From: Actinomadura chibensis NBRC 106107
GTDB lineage: Bacteria; Actinomycetota; Actinomycetes; Streptosporangiales; Streptosporangiaceae
DNA length: 62,242 bases
NCBI RefSeq assembly: GCF_001552135.1
Contig: NZ_BCQP01000031.1
Location: forward strand, 1-62,242
Reading direction: 5' to 3'
Part shown: piece by piece, positions 50,582 to 58,776 of the stretch
Position numbering within the stretch: the stretch's first letter is position 1
Layout: the number at the start of each line of letters is the position of its first letter
Notes under the pieces: generated by a model
Databases searched by the model: none
What the model was told of the DNA's origin: nothing
What the model saw: only the letters and a program-made list of their open reading frames with translations
Program-made: the position numbers and the translations under genes

Positions 50582-51226
50582 ATGCGCAAAGGGATCGCCG
50601 TCTCCGCCGCGTCCGCCGCGGCGCTCGTCCTGTCCTCGGGATTCGCCCCCTCCGCCGCGGCCGCCACGCGGACGCCCGCCGCCGGGCCCGCCGGCGTCAC
50701 GATAGCCATCGCGACCACCAACGGCTCCGGTTGCGCGATCGGCACGACCTCCGCCGCCCTGGCGGAGGACGCCGGGGCGTTCGTCATCGACTACACCGAT
50801 TTCACCGCCCAGGCAGGCGGGTCGTCGAAACCGACGGACGCCCGCAAGAACTGCCAGATCAACCTGAAAATCCACGTCCCGGAAAACTTCACCTACGCCA
50901 TCTCCGGAATGGACCACGGAATTCACGGCAACCTGCAGACCGGTGCGAAAGCCACCTACAAGTCCAGCTACTACTTCCAGGGCGGTCAGCAGACGGGGGG
51001 CACCCCGGTGGAACTGTCCGGCCCGAGCAGCAACTTCAAGTTCACCGATGTGGTGCCCGAGAGCCAGCTCGTGTGGAAGCCGTGCGGTGTGGAGCGCAAT
51101 TTCAACGTCAACACGGAACTGCGCGTCGACAAGGGGACCTCGGACGAGTCGAAGGTCAGCTCCGTGTCCATGAACACCGGCGACGGCGGCAAGACGGTCT
51201 ACCGCCTCGCGTGGAAGAACTGCTAG
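50582..51226 (+). CDS. Secreted DUF4360 protein
   Basis: 214 aa. Sec signal peptide MRKGIAVSAASAAALVLSSG with AAAA cleavage region near residue 28. The mature part has the DUF4360 pattern: GSGCAIGTTSAALAEDAGAFVIDYTDFTAQAGG, ARKNCQINLKIHVPENFTYAISGMDHGIHGNL, then YYFQGG and the terminal SVSMNTGDGGKTVYRLAWKNC. Four Cys residues, probably in two disulfides, fit an exported beta-rich protein. Family is common in actinomycetes and fungi; function unknown. Own promoter upstream. Confidence 0.88.
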   Translation: MRKGIAVSAASAAALVLSSGFAPSAAAATRTPAAGPAGVTIAIATTNGSGCAIGTTSAALAEDAGAFVIDYTDFTAQAGGSSKPTDARKNCQINLKIHVPENFTYAISGMDHGIHGNLQTGAKATYKSSYYFQGGQQTGGTPVELSGPSSNFKFTDVVPESQLVWKPCGVERNFNVNTELRVDKGTSDESKVSSVSMNTGDGGKTVYRLAWKNC

Positions 51227-51424
51227 CGACTCCCGCGGCGGCGGCTCACGCCCGCGCGCCAGTGCGGGGGGCGGGGCGCGCGGGAGCGGCGTGCGACGCG
51301 ACTGGATTGGGGCACGCGACACAGAACAGAAGAAACGGTGCGCTTACCGTCAGGTCAAGAGCTGATCGCCCTGATCGGTGACGACGGCGGGGCCGGGTGC
51401 CGGGCCCCGTTGAGAGGAGCGCAG

Positions 51425-51649
51425 ATGTTCGTCATCGTGTTCGTGGCCCTCGTGCTCGTCGGGGGACTGGCGGGACTCGTCTACCTGTGGGACTTCTCGC
51501 GTGCCAGCAGGCGCGACGCGCTGTTCCTCCCGGCGTCCGACCGGCGCGCCCGCCGCGCGCGCCGGGTGACGGGGATGTACGTCCGCGACACCGCGCACCG
51601 CGACGGGGAGCTGGTGGGGACGTCGCCGCCCCCCGGCTCCCCGCGCTGA
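51425..51649 (+). CDS. Small single-pass membrane protein
   Basis: 74 aa from ATG 51425 with GAGAGGAGC upstream; a more distal in-frame start lacks a site. One membrane helix (FVIVFVALVLVGGLAGLVYLW) and a basic cytoplasmic tail with RRARRARRVTG. No family recognised. It ends 66 bp before the convergent SulP-carbonic anhydrase gene. Confidence 0.65.
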   Translation: MFVIVFVALVLVGGLAGLVYLWDFSRASRRDALFLPASDRRARRARRVTGMYVRDTAHRDGELVGTSPPPGSPR

Positions 51650-51714
51650 CCGCGGACCGTTGTTGAGCGCGTGGGGTCGTCCGGGCGGGGGGACGATCCC
51701 ACGCTTCGTCTCCG

Positions 51715-54009
51715 CTAGCCGACCGTCCAGGAGCGGGGCGCCTCGGCCGGGACGGGCTCGTCCGGGACGGGTTCGTCCGGGACGGGGACGAACGCCCCGC
51801 GCGCCCGGTCGAACATCTCGACCTCGGCGGACTGGAGGTCGAGGTAGAGCCCGACCAGTTCGATCTCCCCGGCCTCGACCCGCTCCCGCAGCCACGGATA
51901 GCTGAGCAGGTTGTCGAGCTGCTGCATCACGTTGATCTTGCAGAGCCGGGTGAGCGGCGGCTCGTCCGTCCCGGGCGGCTCCTCGGCGAGGAAGCGGGCG
52001 AGGCTGTGGTTTCCGTGCTTGAGCCAGCGCGACAGCGCCGTGAGGTGCTCGACCTCCGCGCCGCCCGCGAGGAGCGCGGCCATGGCGCCGCAGTTGGAGT
52101 GGCCGCAGACGGTGATCGTCCGGATGTCGAGGACGTTGGTCGCGTACTCGACGGTCGCGGCGACGGAGTCGTCCGGCGTCCGGGAGCCGTGCCGGGGGAC
52201 GAGCGCCCCCACGTTCCGGTTGATGAACAGGTCCCCGGGCCCGCTGGCGGTGATGATGTTGGGCACGATGCGCGAGTCGACGCAGGTGATGAACAGGTGC
52301 TCTGGCTTCTGCGCCATCGCCAGCTCGGCCATGATCGGCCGAACGAGGCGCGCGGTGCGGCCGTGGTACTCGCGGACGCCGTTCAGCAGCACCGTGGCGG
52401 GGGACACCTCCGGCGCGTCCAGCTCCGCCCGCGGGCGCCGTCGCCGGTTCGCCCAGGGAGCCCACCAGCGGGACGGCGGGGGCGACTTACGTGGAGCGGA
52501 CATTTCGCCTGTCACCGCTCTTTCATACCAAGCCTCGTGGACCTCGTCGATGTCGACCCGGCCCCCCTGCCGTTCGTGCGCCATCCGCCACCGGTGGACG
52601 GCGTCGAACGCGGCATGGTCCATGAAGTCGACGTTGAGGTCCAGATCGACGTGGGCGCCGGGCGGGACGTCCTGGAGAACTCCGGACAGTCGCGGGACTC
52701 CGAGGAAGGTGAGTGTGCCCTCCACGACCACGTGGACGCGGGGCGGCGCGGGGCCGTCGTCCGGTGCGGGGACGAGCCGCTCCGCACGCACCGACAGCCG
52801 GGTCAGCCGCCGCAGCGCCAGCAGCGCCATGATCCCGATGCCGAGCAGGACGCCCTCGCCCAGCCCGAGGAGGACCACCCCGGCGAGGGTCGCGTAGTAC
52901 GCCGGGGCCTCGCGGTGGTGCCGCAGGTCGCGGACCCGTCCGAGGTCGGTCAGCCGGACGCCGAGCACGATCAGCAGCGCGGCGAGCGCGGCCACCGGGA
53001 CCTGCTCGATCAGCGGCCCGCAGGCCAGCGCGAGGACGAGCACCCACACGCCGTGCAGCACCGCCGACCACCGCGACCGCGCCCCCGCCTCCAGGTTCGC
53101 GGCGCTCCGGACGATCACGCCCGCGATCGGCAGCCCGCCGAGCAGCCCCGACACCGCGTTGCCCGCGCCCTGGCCGACGAGGTCGCGGTCGAGGTCGGCG
53201 CGCGGGACCCCGGCGGGCCGCGCCCGGTCGATCGCCACGCCGCACAGCAGCGACTCGACCGCCGCGACCAGCGCGACGGACACGACCGCGCCGACGACCC
53301 CGGGCAGCGACCCGTGCGGCGCGACGGGCGCGCTCCAGCCGCCGAGCAGCGAGTCCGGCAGGTCGACGCGGGCCGCGTCCGAGCCGAGCGACCAGGCGGC
53401 CAGCGTGGCGAGGGCGACGGCCGGGAGCGGACCGGGCACGAGCCGCAGCCGCCCGCCGCGCGGCAGCCGCGACCACGCCAGCAGGACGAGCACCGTCAGC
53501 CCGCCGAGCAGCGCCGGATCGGGACGCGGGTGCGCGAGCTGGCCGGGCAGCTCCCGCAGGTTGGCGAGCGCCGACTCCTCCGGCCCGCCGCCGAGCACCA
53601 CGTGCGCCTGCGCCAGGACGATCACGACGCCGACGCCCGCGAGCATCCCGTGCACGACGGCGGGGGAGACGGCGAGCGCGGCGCGGGCGATCCGGCAGGC
53701 GCCGAGGAGGATCTGCAGCAGCCCGCCGAGCAGCGTGATCGTGCAGGTGGCGCGCCAGCCGTAGGTCTGCACGAGCTCCGCGACGATCACGGTCAGCCCG
53801 GCCGCGGGCCCGCTCACCTGGAGCGGCGACCCGCCGACCGCCCCGGCGACGATCCCGCCGACGGCGGCGGCGATCAGCCCGGCCTCGACCGGGGCGCCCG
53901 CCGCGACCGCGATGCCCAGCGACAGCGGGATCGCGACGAGGAAGACGACGAACGAGGCGAGCAGGTCATGGCGGAGGGAGGAGGGAACACTGAGTGGCTT
54001 TGAAGTCAC
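51715..54009 (-). CDS. SulP-type anion transporter fused to beta-carbonic anhydrase
   Basis: 764 aa from GTG 54009. Residues 10-420 are a SulP transporter (DLLASFVVFLVAIPLSLGIAVAAGAPVEAGLIAAAVGGIVAGAVGGSPLQVSGPAAGLTVIV, about 10-12 helices), followed by a STAS-like domain (about 450-530, FLGVPRLSGVLQDVPPGAHVDLDLNVDFMDHAAF). Residues 555-764 are a beta-carbonic anhydrase with zinc ligands in CVDSR (near 576) and CGHSNCGAM (near 638). The fusion links bicarbonate uptake and CO2 hydration at the membrane. The C-terminus has a PVPDEPVPDEPVPAE repeat. Transcript may be leaderless (see promoter entry). Confidence 0.9.
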   Translation of the reverse strand: MTSKPLSVPSSLRHDLLASFVVFLVAIPLSLGIAVAAGAPVEAGLIAAAVGGIVAGAVGGSPLQVSGPAAGLTVIVAELVQTYGWRATCTITLLGGLLQILLGACRIARAALAVSPAVVHGMLAGVGVVIVLAQAHVVLGGGPEESALANLRELPGQLAHPRPDPALLGGLTVLVLLAWSRLPRGGRLRLVPGPLPAVALATLAAWSLGSDAARVDLPDSLLGGWSAPVAPHGSLPGVVGAVVSVALVAAVESLLCGVAIDRARPAGVPRADLDRDLVGQGAGNAVSGLLGGLPIAGVIVRSAANLEAGARSRWSAVLHGVWVLVLALACGPLIEQVPVAALAALLIVLGVRLTDLGRVRDLRHHREAPAYYATLAGVVLLGLGEGVLLGIGIMALLALRRLTRLSVRAERLVPAPDDGPAPPRVHVVVEGTLTFLGVPRLSGVLQDVPPGAHVDLDLNVDFMDHAAFDAVHRWRMAHERQGGRVDIDEVHEAWYERAVTGEMSAPRKSPPPSRWWAPWANRRRRPRAELDAPEVSPATVLLNGVREYHGRTARLVRPIMAELAMAQKPEHLFITCVDSRIVPNIITASGPGDLFINRNVGALVPRHGSRTPDDSVAATVEYATNVLDIRTITVCGHSNCGAMAALLAGGAEVEHLTALSRWLKHGNHSLARFLAEEPPGTDEPPLTRLCKINVMQQLDNLLSYPWLRERVEAGEIELVGLYLDLQSAEVEMFDRARGAFVPVPDEPVPDEPVPAEAPRSWTVG

Positions 54010-54015
54010 TCTGTG

Positions 54016-54021
54016 TATATA
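54016..54021 (-). promoter_or_regulatory. Candidate -10 element of a leaderless SulP-carbonic anhydrase transcript
   Basis: On the minus strand TATATA is followed after six bases (CACAGA) by the GTG start, and no Shine-Dalgarno is present. This spacing would place transcription start at or near the GTG, the common arrangement of leaderless mRNAs in actinobacteria. It is a local AT-rich island. Confidence 0.45.
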
Positions 54022-54152
54022 ACCAGAATGCCCGGCACCCCACCCGCCATACGCCCACCCCCGACCCGCCACCCGCCCCTCACCGTTGGAGCCGGGCCGT
54101 GGAAAAGCGCGAGGGCCGCCGGACGGATCCGGCGGCCCTCGAACGCGGTGGG

Positions 54153-56075
54153 TCAGCGGCGGTAGTTCTCCCAGTCGTCCGCCGGCGGGCGGGAGCCGTA
54201 CTGGGAGCCGTCGTTCTGCTGCCCCTGCTGGTAGCCGCCCTGCTGGTAGCCGCCGGAGTAGCCGCCCTGCCCGTAGGCCTGGGTGGCGTTCGGGTCGGGC
54301 GGGGCCGACAGCGGGTCGTTGCCGCCGTTGTAGCTGCTGCCGCTGAAGTCGCCGTAGACCCCGCCGGAGCCGCCGGAACCGCTGGAGCCGCCGTTGGAGC
54401 CGCCCTCCGCGCCGCCGCCGTACGTCCCGCCGAAGGACTCGCGGCCGCCGCTCAGCGGGTCGTCGTAGCGGGGCGAGGCCGTCTCGCCGTAGGCCGGGGC
54501 CGTCGGGTAGCCGTCGTTCTGCTGCCCCTGCCCGTAGCCGGACGGCGCGCCGAGCCCCGAGTCGTAGCCGGACCCGGACGGCAGCCCGGAGCCGCCTCCC
54601 GAGTCGTAGCCGCTCGACTGCCCGGGCGACGGCCACGGCCCGGTGTTCCCGCCGCCGCCGGGGGCCGCGCTCCCGGACGAGCCGCCGAACGACCCGGTGC
54701 CGAGCGGGTCGCCCAGCGGGTCGTTCAGGGAACCGCCGCCGTAGGAGCCGCCCTGGTCGGACCCGGACGGGCCGGACGACCGCTGCCGGTCGTTCTGGAT
54801 GCGCTGGAGCAGCTCGTCCACGGTCGGGAGCTTGTGGCCGTCGGTGTCGGACCCGCCGCCGGTGTGCGCCGCCGGTGCGGCGGGCGCGGGCGGCGCCGGG
54901 GGAGCGGGCGGCGGGACGGCGGGCTCGTCCGGACGTCCGCCGAGCGGCAGTCCGAGCGGGTCGGACACGCGCGGGTCGCCGCCGAGCGGCCCGCCCGGAC
55001 CGGCGGGCGTCGGCCCGGTGGTCGACGGACCCGTGGTCGACGGACCCGTGGTCGACGGACCCGTGGTGGACGGACCGAAGGCGTCCGGACGCCCGCCGGA
55101 CGGCGGGCTCGCGGGTGGACGTCCGCCCAGCGGGTCGGAGGAGTAGTCCCCGTAGGACGGCGGTTCGTGGGAGCCGTACTGGGGCTGGTCGGAGTAGCCC
55201 TGGTCCTGGCCGCCGCCCCCGTAGGACGGTTCGCCGCCCCCGTAGTCGGCCGCGCCGTACGCGGGCTGGGGCTCCTGCCCGCCGTACACCTGCTGGTCGG
55301 GGACGCCGGGGCCGCCGTAGGACGGCTGGCCCCCGGGCATGCCCTGACCGCCGAGGTCGGTGGGGATCGGGTCCAGCGCCGTCGAGCCGGGGTCGTGCCC
55401 GGCGAACGGGGACGCGCCCTGGAAGCCGCCGGGCGCGGGCACCTGCTGCGGGCCGGTGCCGCCGCCCATGCCGAGCGGCTGGCCGTCCAGGCCGAGGGGC
55501 TGCCCGTCGGCGTTCATGGAGACCGGCTGGGTGAGGGCGGGCTGGGTGAGGCTCGGGTGCGGCGGGCCCGGCTGGTCGACCGGCGGCTGGTCGGCGGGCG
55601 CCTGCGCGTTCAGCGGGTCGGCGGCGGGGTCGACGTCGGGCCGCTCGCCGTTCTCGTCGTGCTGCCACGGGAACTTGGGCTTGTCGAAGGTGATCGTCGC
55701 CCAGTAGTCGTCGTCCTCCATCTCGTCGGACGCCGGGGCCGACGGACGCGGCGGGGCGGGCGCGGAGGTGGGCGCGGCGAGCGGCCCGCCGGCGACGCGG
55801 CGGTCGGGAGCGGCGGCGGGCTCGGGCGCGCCGTGCCGGTCGTAGCCCGCGTCGTAGCCGGTGTCGTAGCCGTCGCCGTAGCCGCCGTACTCGTCCGGGC
55901 CGCCCATGTCCTCGGGCGGCGGGACTCCTCTGCGGCCGCGCGGCTGCTTCGGCTCGTCGTCCATCCAGTCGTCGTCGTCGCGTCCGGCCTTGCTGGCGCG
56001 CAAGCCGAGCGCCACGAGGACGACCACGAGGACCACGACCACAATGAGGCCGAAGACCACGATGTAAGAAGTCAT
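54153..56075 (-). CDS. Membrane-anchored low-complexity protein
   Basis: 640 aa from ATG 56075 (GGTGG upstream; another start four codons earlier). One N-terminal membrane helix (SYIVVFGLIVVVVLVVVLVAL) followed by a very long disordered, Gly/Pro/Ser/Tyr/Asp/Gln-rich region. It includes four tandem STTGP repeats coded by 15-bp DNA repeats (about 55018-55077) and many YGG, QPSYGG and GSGYDSG turns. The only folded-looking part, about 440-460 (HKLPTVDELLQRIQNDRQR), resembles a short helical interaction motif. No family recognised; a scaffold or cell-envelope protein is possible, which is inference. Confidence 0.7.
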   Translation of the reverse strand: MTSYIVVFGLIVVVVLVVVLVALGLRASKAGRDDDDWMDDEPKQPRGRRGVPPPEDMGGPDEYGGYGDGYDTGYDAGYDRHGAPEPAAAPDRRVAGGPLAAPTSAPAPPRPSAPASDEMEDDDYWATITFDKPKFPWQHDENGERPDVDPAADPLNAQAPADQPPVDQPGPPHPSLTQPALTQPVSMNADGQPLGLDGQPLGMGGGTGPQQVPAPGGFQGASPFAGHDPGSTALDPIPTDLGGQGMPGGQPSYGGPGVPDQQVYGGQEPQPAYGAADYGGGEPSYGGGGQDQGYSDQPQYGSHEPPSYGDYSSDPLGGRPPASPPSGGRPDAFGPSTTGPSTTGPSTTGPSTTGPTPAGPGGPLGGDPRVSDPLGLPLGGRPDEPAVPPPAPPAPPAPAAPAAHTGGGSDTDGHKLPTVDELLQRIQNDRQRSSGPSGSDQGGSYGGGSLNDPLGDPLGTGSFGGSSGSAAPGGGGNTGPWPSPGQSSGYDSGGGSGLPSGSGYDSGLGAPSGYGQGQQNDGYPTAPAYGETASPRYDDPLSGGRESFGGTYGGGAEGGSNGGSSGSGGSGGVYGDFSGSSYNGGNDPLSAPPDPNATQAYGQGGYSGGYQQGGYQQGQQNDGSQYGSRPPADDWENYRR

Positions 56076-56343
56076 GCCACCACCCAATGCCTTGGCCCGG
56101 CGAGAGTCCCCGGCGCGGACCGCGGGTCCGTGCCGGTGGACGTCGGCGGCCGGTTCGTCCCGGGAGCCGGCCGCCCCGGCTCAGCCAGATTGTCTCCGAC
56201 CGCTATGACCGTTGTCACACCCTTCGCGCACATTTAACCCTCACACGGCGCGTGCCGACCGGCCGTCCGGCCCGTCCGCACACCCCTGTCGGCTCCGGCC
56301 CCCCGGTGGGGTCCGCGCTGACCGCGCGCTCGCGGCTCCACGA

Positions 56344-56931
56344 TCAACGCGCCTGCTTGCCGCCGAAGTTCCCGGTGATCCGTCCCCGCCCGATCGTGTG
56401 CTCGGCGATGGCGGGCAGCGAGTCCTTCAGTGCGGCCCCGTTCTCGAACGGCGCCGGATCGTCCAGCGCGTAGATGGTGAACCGGTACTGGTGCCGTTCT
56501 CCCTTGGGCGGGCACGGCGGCGCGTAGCCCACCTTCTTCTCCGTGGTCAATCCCTCGACGGTCCTGTCCAGCGGGGCTCCCTCGACGAGCTCGTTCACGG
56601 TGCCGTCGATCCCCGCGATCACCCAGTGGACGTAGGCGCCGCCGGACGCGTCCGGGTCGTCCATGACGATCGCGAACGACCTGGTCCCGGCCGGGGTGCC
56701 CGACCAACGCAGCGGCGGGGTCCTGCCCTGCCCGCCAGCGTACGTCCTGCAGCCGTACCGCGGGGGCAAGTCGCGCCCATCGCGGAAGACCGGGCTGGTC
56801 ACGGTGAACCACTCGGACAATTCGGCGCTCTTGTTCTCGGGCTGGCCGATCAGCCCGCAGCCGCCGAGGGACCCGGCGAGGGCGAGGGCGCCCGCCGCGG
56901 CCTTGATCGGACGCCGGTCTCTGCTCATCAT
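56344..56931 (-). CDS. YbhB/YbcL-type PEBP (Raf kinase inhibitor-like) lipoprotein
   Basis: 195 aa. Signal peptide with lipobox LGGC (Cys near residue 25), so a lipid-anchored exported protein. The PEBP fold is shown by FTVTSPVFRDGRDLPPRYGCRTYAGGQGRTPPLRWSGTPAGTRSFAIVMDDPDASGGAYVHWVIAGI with the ligand-pocket DPDxxxGxxxHWV motif, and by CPPKGERHQYRFTIYALD. Bacterial members have no settled function. Divergent, across 391 bp, from the NDH-2 gene. Confidence 0.9.
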   Translation of the reverse strand: MMSRDRRPIKAAAGALALAGSLGGCGLIGQPENKSAELSEWFTVTSPVFRDGRDLPPRYGCRTYAGGQGRTPPLRWSGTPAGTRSFAIVMDDPDASGGAYVHWVIAGIDGTVNELVEGAPLDRTVEGLTTEKKVGYAPPCPPKGERHQYRFTIYALDDPAPFENGAALKDSLPAIAEHTIGRGRITGNFGGKQAR

Positions 56932-57322
56932 CGATTCGCTCCCGGGCGAGATCGTACGCCGCGCGCCGCCGGATCGCCGCCGTCCCGGCCCGTCCGTCGG
57001 CCGCGCGTCCCGCCCCGGCGCCCCCTTCCCTCGTCCGCCCTAACGATAGGGCGTCGCGGGGGGTGGCACGGCCCGGTTTCCGCAGCGGCGCGCGGCCGCG
57101 GCCCGCCGCGCGCGGACGCTGTGAGCTTGGTCATGTGTGCTGGCGGCCGCCTCCGCGCCGAATCCGATAAGGAGTGGCGTGTTTCACAGCGATATCGGCG
57201 TCCGCCTTTGCCAAGACGGGAAGTTCTGACGTTCTTCCCCGGTTATCGATTGGTGCGAGCGACGTTGGATCAGGTAGCTTGTGAATGTCTTCACAAGCAG
57301 ACCGCGACATTTGGAGGCCGTC
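56932..57322. other. Divergent region between the PEBP lipoprotein and NDH-2 genes
   Basis: 391 bp with no supported gene. It contains a perfect 7-bp inverted repeat CGCCCTA-ACGA-TAGGGCG (57036-57053) of unknown role, a GC-rich stretch to about 57130, an AT-richer promoter zone from 57150, and the Rex operator at 57279-57296 close to the NDH-2 start. Confidence 0.5.
57279..57296. promoter_or_regulatory. Rex (redox sensor) operator upstream of the NADH dehydrogenase gene
   Basis: TTGTGAATGTCTTCACAA is an exact fit to the Rex consensus TTGTGAAnnnnTTCACAA, and the perfect palindrome extends one more pair on each side plus C/G (57277-57298). A possible -10 (TAGCTT, 57275-57280) overlaps it, so Rex binding at low NADH would block transcription. 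It lies 26 bp before the ATG. Confidence 0.85.
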
Positions 57323-58705
57323 ATGGCCAGGACCGCCGAGCACGCCCCCGGCGCCCCCCACATCCTGATCGTGGGTGGGGGCTACGTGGGCATGTACACC
57401 GCCCTGCGCCTGCAGAAGAAGCTCAAGCGCGAGCTGAGACGAGGCGAGGTCAAGGTCACCGTCGTGGACCCCAACTCGTACATGACGTACCAGCCGTTCC
57501 TTCCCGAGGCCGCGGCCGGGAACATCTCCCCGCGGCACGTCGTCGTCCCGCTCCGCCGCGTCCTGCCGAAGTGCACCGTCCGCAAGGCGCGGGTCACCGA
57601 GCTGAACCACGACGAGGGGTGGGCGATCGTCCAGCCGCTCGCCGGGCCGCCGGAGCGGATCTCCTACGACTACCTGGTCATGGCGGCGGGCGCGGTGCCG
57701 CGGCTGCTGCCGATCCCCGGGCTCGCCGAGAACGGCATCAGCCTGAAGACCGTCGGCGAGGCCATCCACCTGCGCAACCACGTCCTGGAGCAGTTGGAGA
57801 TCGCCGAGTCGACCGACGACGCCGAGCTGCGCCGCAAGGCGCTGACCTTCGTGTTCGTCGGCGGCGGGTTCGCGGGCGTCGAGGCGATCGCCGAGCTTGA
57901 GGACATGACCCGCGACGCCACCAAGTACATGCGCAAGGTCACCCCGCAGGACCTGCGGTTCATGCTCGTCGAGGCCACCGACCGGATCCTGCCCGAGGTC
58001 GGCCCCGAGATGGGCCGCTGGACGGCCGAGCAGTTCCGCGGCCGCGGGATCGACGTGAAGATGAAGACGCTCCTCGTCTCCGCCGTCGACGGGCGGATCG
58101 AGCTGTCGGACGGCAGCTCCTTCCAGGCCGGGACGCTCGTGTGGAACGCGGGCGTGAAGCCGTCGCCCGTCGTCCGGCGCGGCGACCTGCCCGTGGACGA
58201 GAAGGGCCGCGTCAAGGGCACCGAGTACCTGACCATCGAGGGCCTGGTCCGGGCGTTCACGGCGGGCGACAACGCCGCCATCCCCGACCTGACCCAGGAC
58301 GGCGAGTTCTGCCCGCCGAACGCGCAGCACGCCGTCCGGCAGGCGAAGCTGCTCGGCGACAACATCGTCCGGTCGCTGCGCGGCAAGGCGCTCAAGCCCT
58401 ACGTGCACGGCAACCTCGGCACGGTCGCGGGCCTCGGCCTGCACAAGGGCGTCGCGAACCCGCTCGGCATCAAGCTCAAGGGCTGGCCCGCGTGGTTCTT
58501 CCACCGCACCTACCACGGCGCGATGGTCCCGACCCTGAACCGCAAGATCCGCGTCGTCGCCGACTGGACGCTCGCGCTGTTCCTCAAGCGCGAGACCGTC
58601 TCGCTCGCCACCGTCGAGCAGCCGCGCGCCGACTTCGAGCTGGCCGCGCTCGACGGCGCCGGGCACCGGAACGCGGAGCGGCCCGTGTCGGAGAACGCCG
58701 CCTGA
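57323..58705 (+). CDS. ndh: Type II NADH dehydrogenase (NDH-2)
   Basis: 460 aa from ATG 57323 with GGAGG seven bases upstream (a start 14 codons earlier falls inside the operator region). Two dinucleotide folds: FAD site HILIVGGGYVGMYTALRLQ (13-31) and NADH site TFVFVGGGFAGVEAIAELE (about 174-192), plus FTAGDNAAIPDL (FAD) and the NDH-2 quinone-side block QHAVRQAKLLGDNI. The C-terminal helices (about 385-430, LGLHKGVANPLGIKLKGWPAWFFHRTYHGAMVP) form the membrane-attached part. It passes electrons from NADH to menaquinone without proton pumping. Rex control through the operator upstream fits its redox role. Confidence 0.93.
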   Translation: MARTAEHAPGAPHILIVGGGYVGMYTALRLQKKLKRELRRGEVKVTVVDPNSYMTYQPFLPEAAAGNISPRHVVVPLRRVLPKCTVRKARVTELNHDEGWAIVQPLAGPPERISYDYLVMAAGAVPRLLPIPGLAENGISLKTVGEAIHLRNHVLEQLEIAESTDDAELRRKALTFVFVGGGFAGVEAIAELEDMTRDATKYMRKVTPQDLRFMLVEATDRILPEVGPEMGRWTAEQFRGRGIDVKMKTLLVSAVDGRIELSDGSSFQAGTLVWNAGVKPSPVVRRGDLPVDEKGRVKGTEYLTIEGLVRAFTAGDNAAIPDLTQDGEFCPPNAQHAVRQAKLLGDNIVRSLRGKALKPYVHGNLGTVAGLGLHKGVANPLGIKLKGWPAWFFHRTYHGAMVPTLNRKIRVVADWTLALFLKRETVSLATVEQPRADFELAALDGAGHRNAERPVSENAA

Positions 58706-58719
58706 CCACCGGCCGGGGA

Positions 58720-58749
58720 CGCCCCGGCGGCCGCTCGGCCGCCGGGGCG
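58720..58749 (+). terminator. Terminator downstream of ndh
   Basis: Perfect 13-bp stem (CGCCCCGGCGGCC with loop GCTC), 15 bp after the ndh stop. It is GC-rich without a U tract and separates ndh from the AfsR-type gene. Confidence 0.75.
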
Positions 58750-58776
58750 CCGCGCGTTCCGGGGCACAATGAGCCG

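Noticed and set aside
51715..55668. Extension of the SulP-carbonic anhydrase frame upstream to 55668
   Set aside because: The extension overlaps the low-complexity membrane protein gene and is Arg/Pro/Gly-rich without motifs; the GTG at 54009 matches the family N-terminus.
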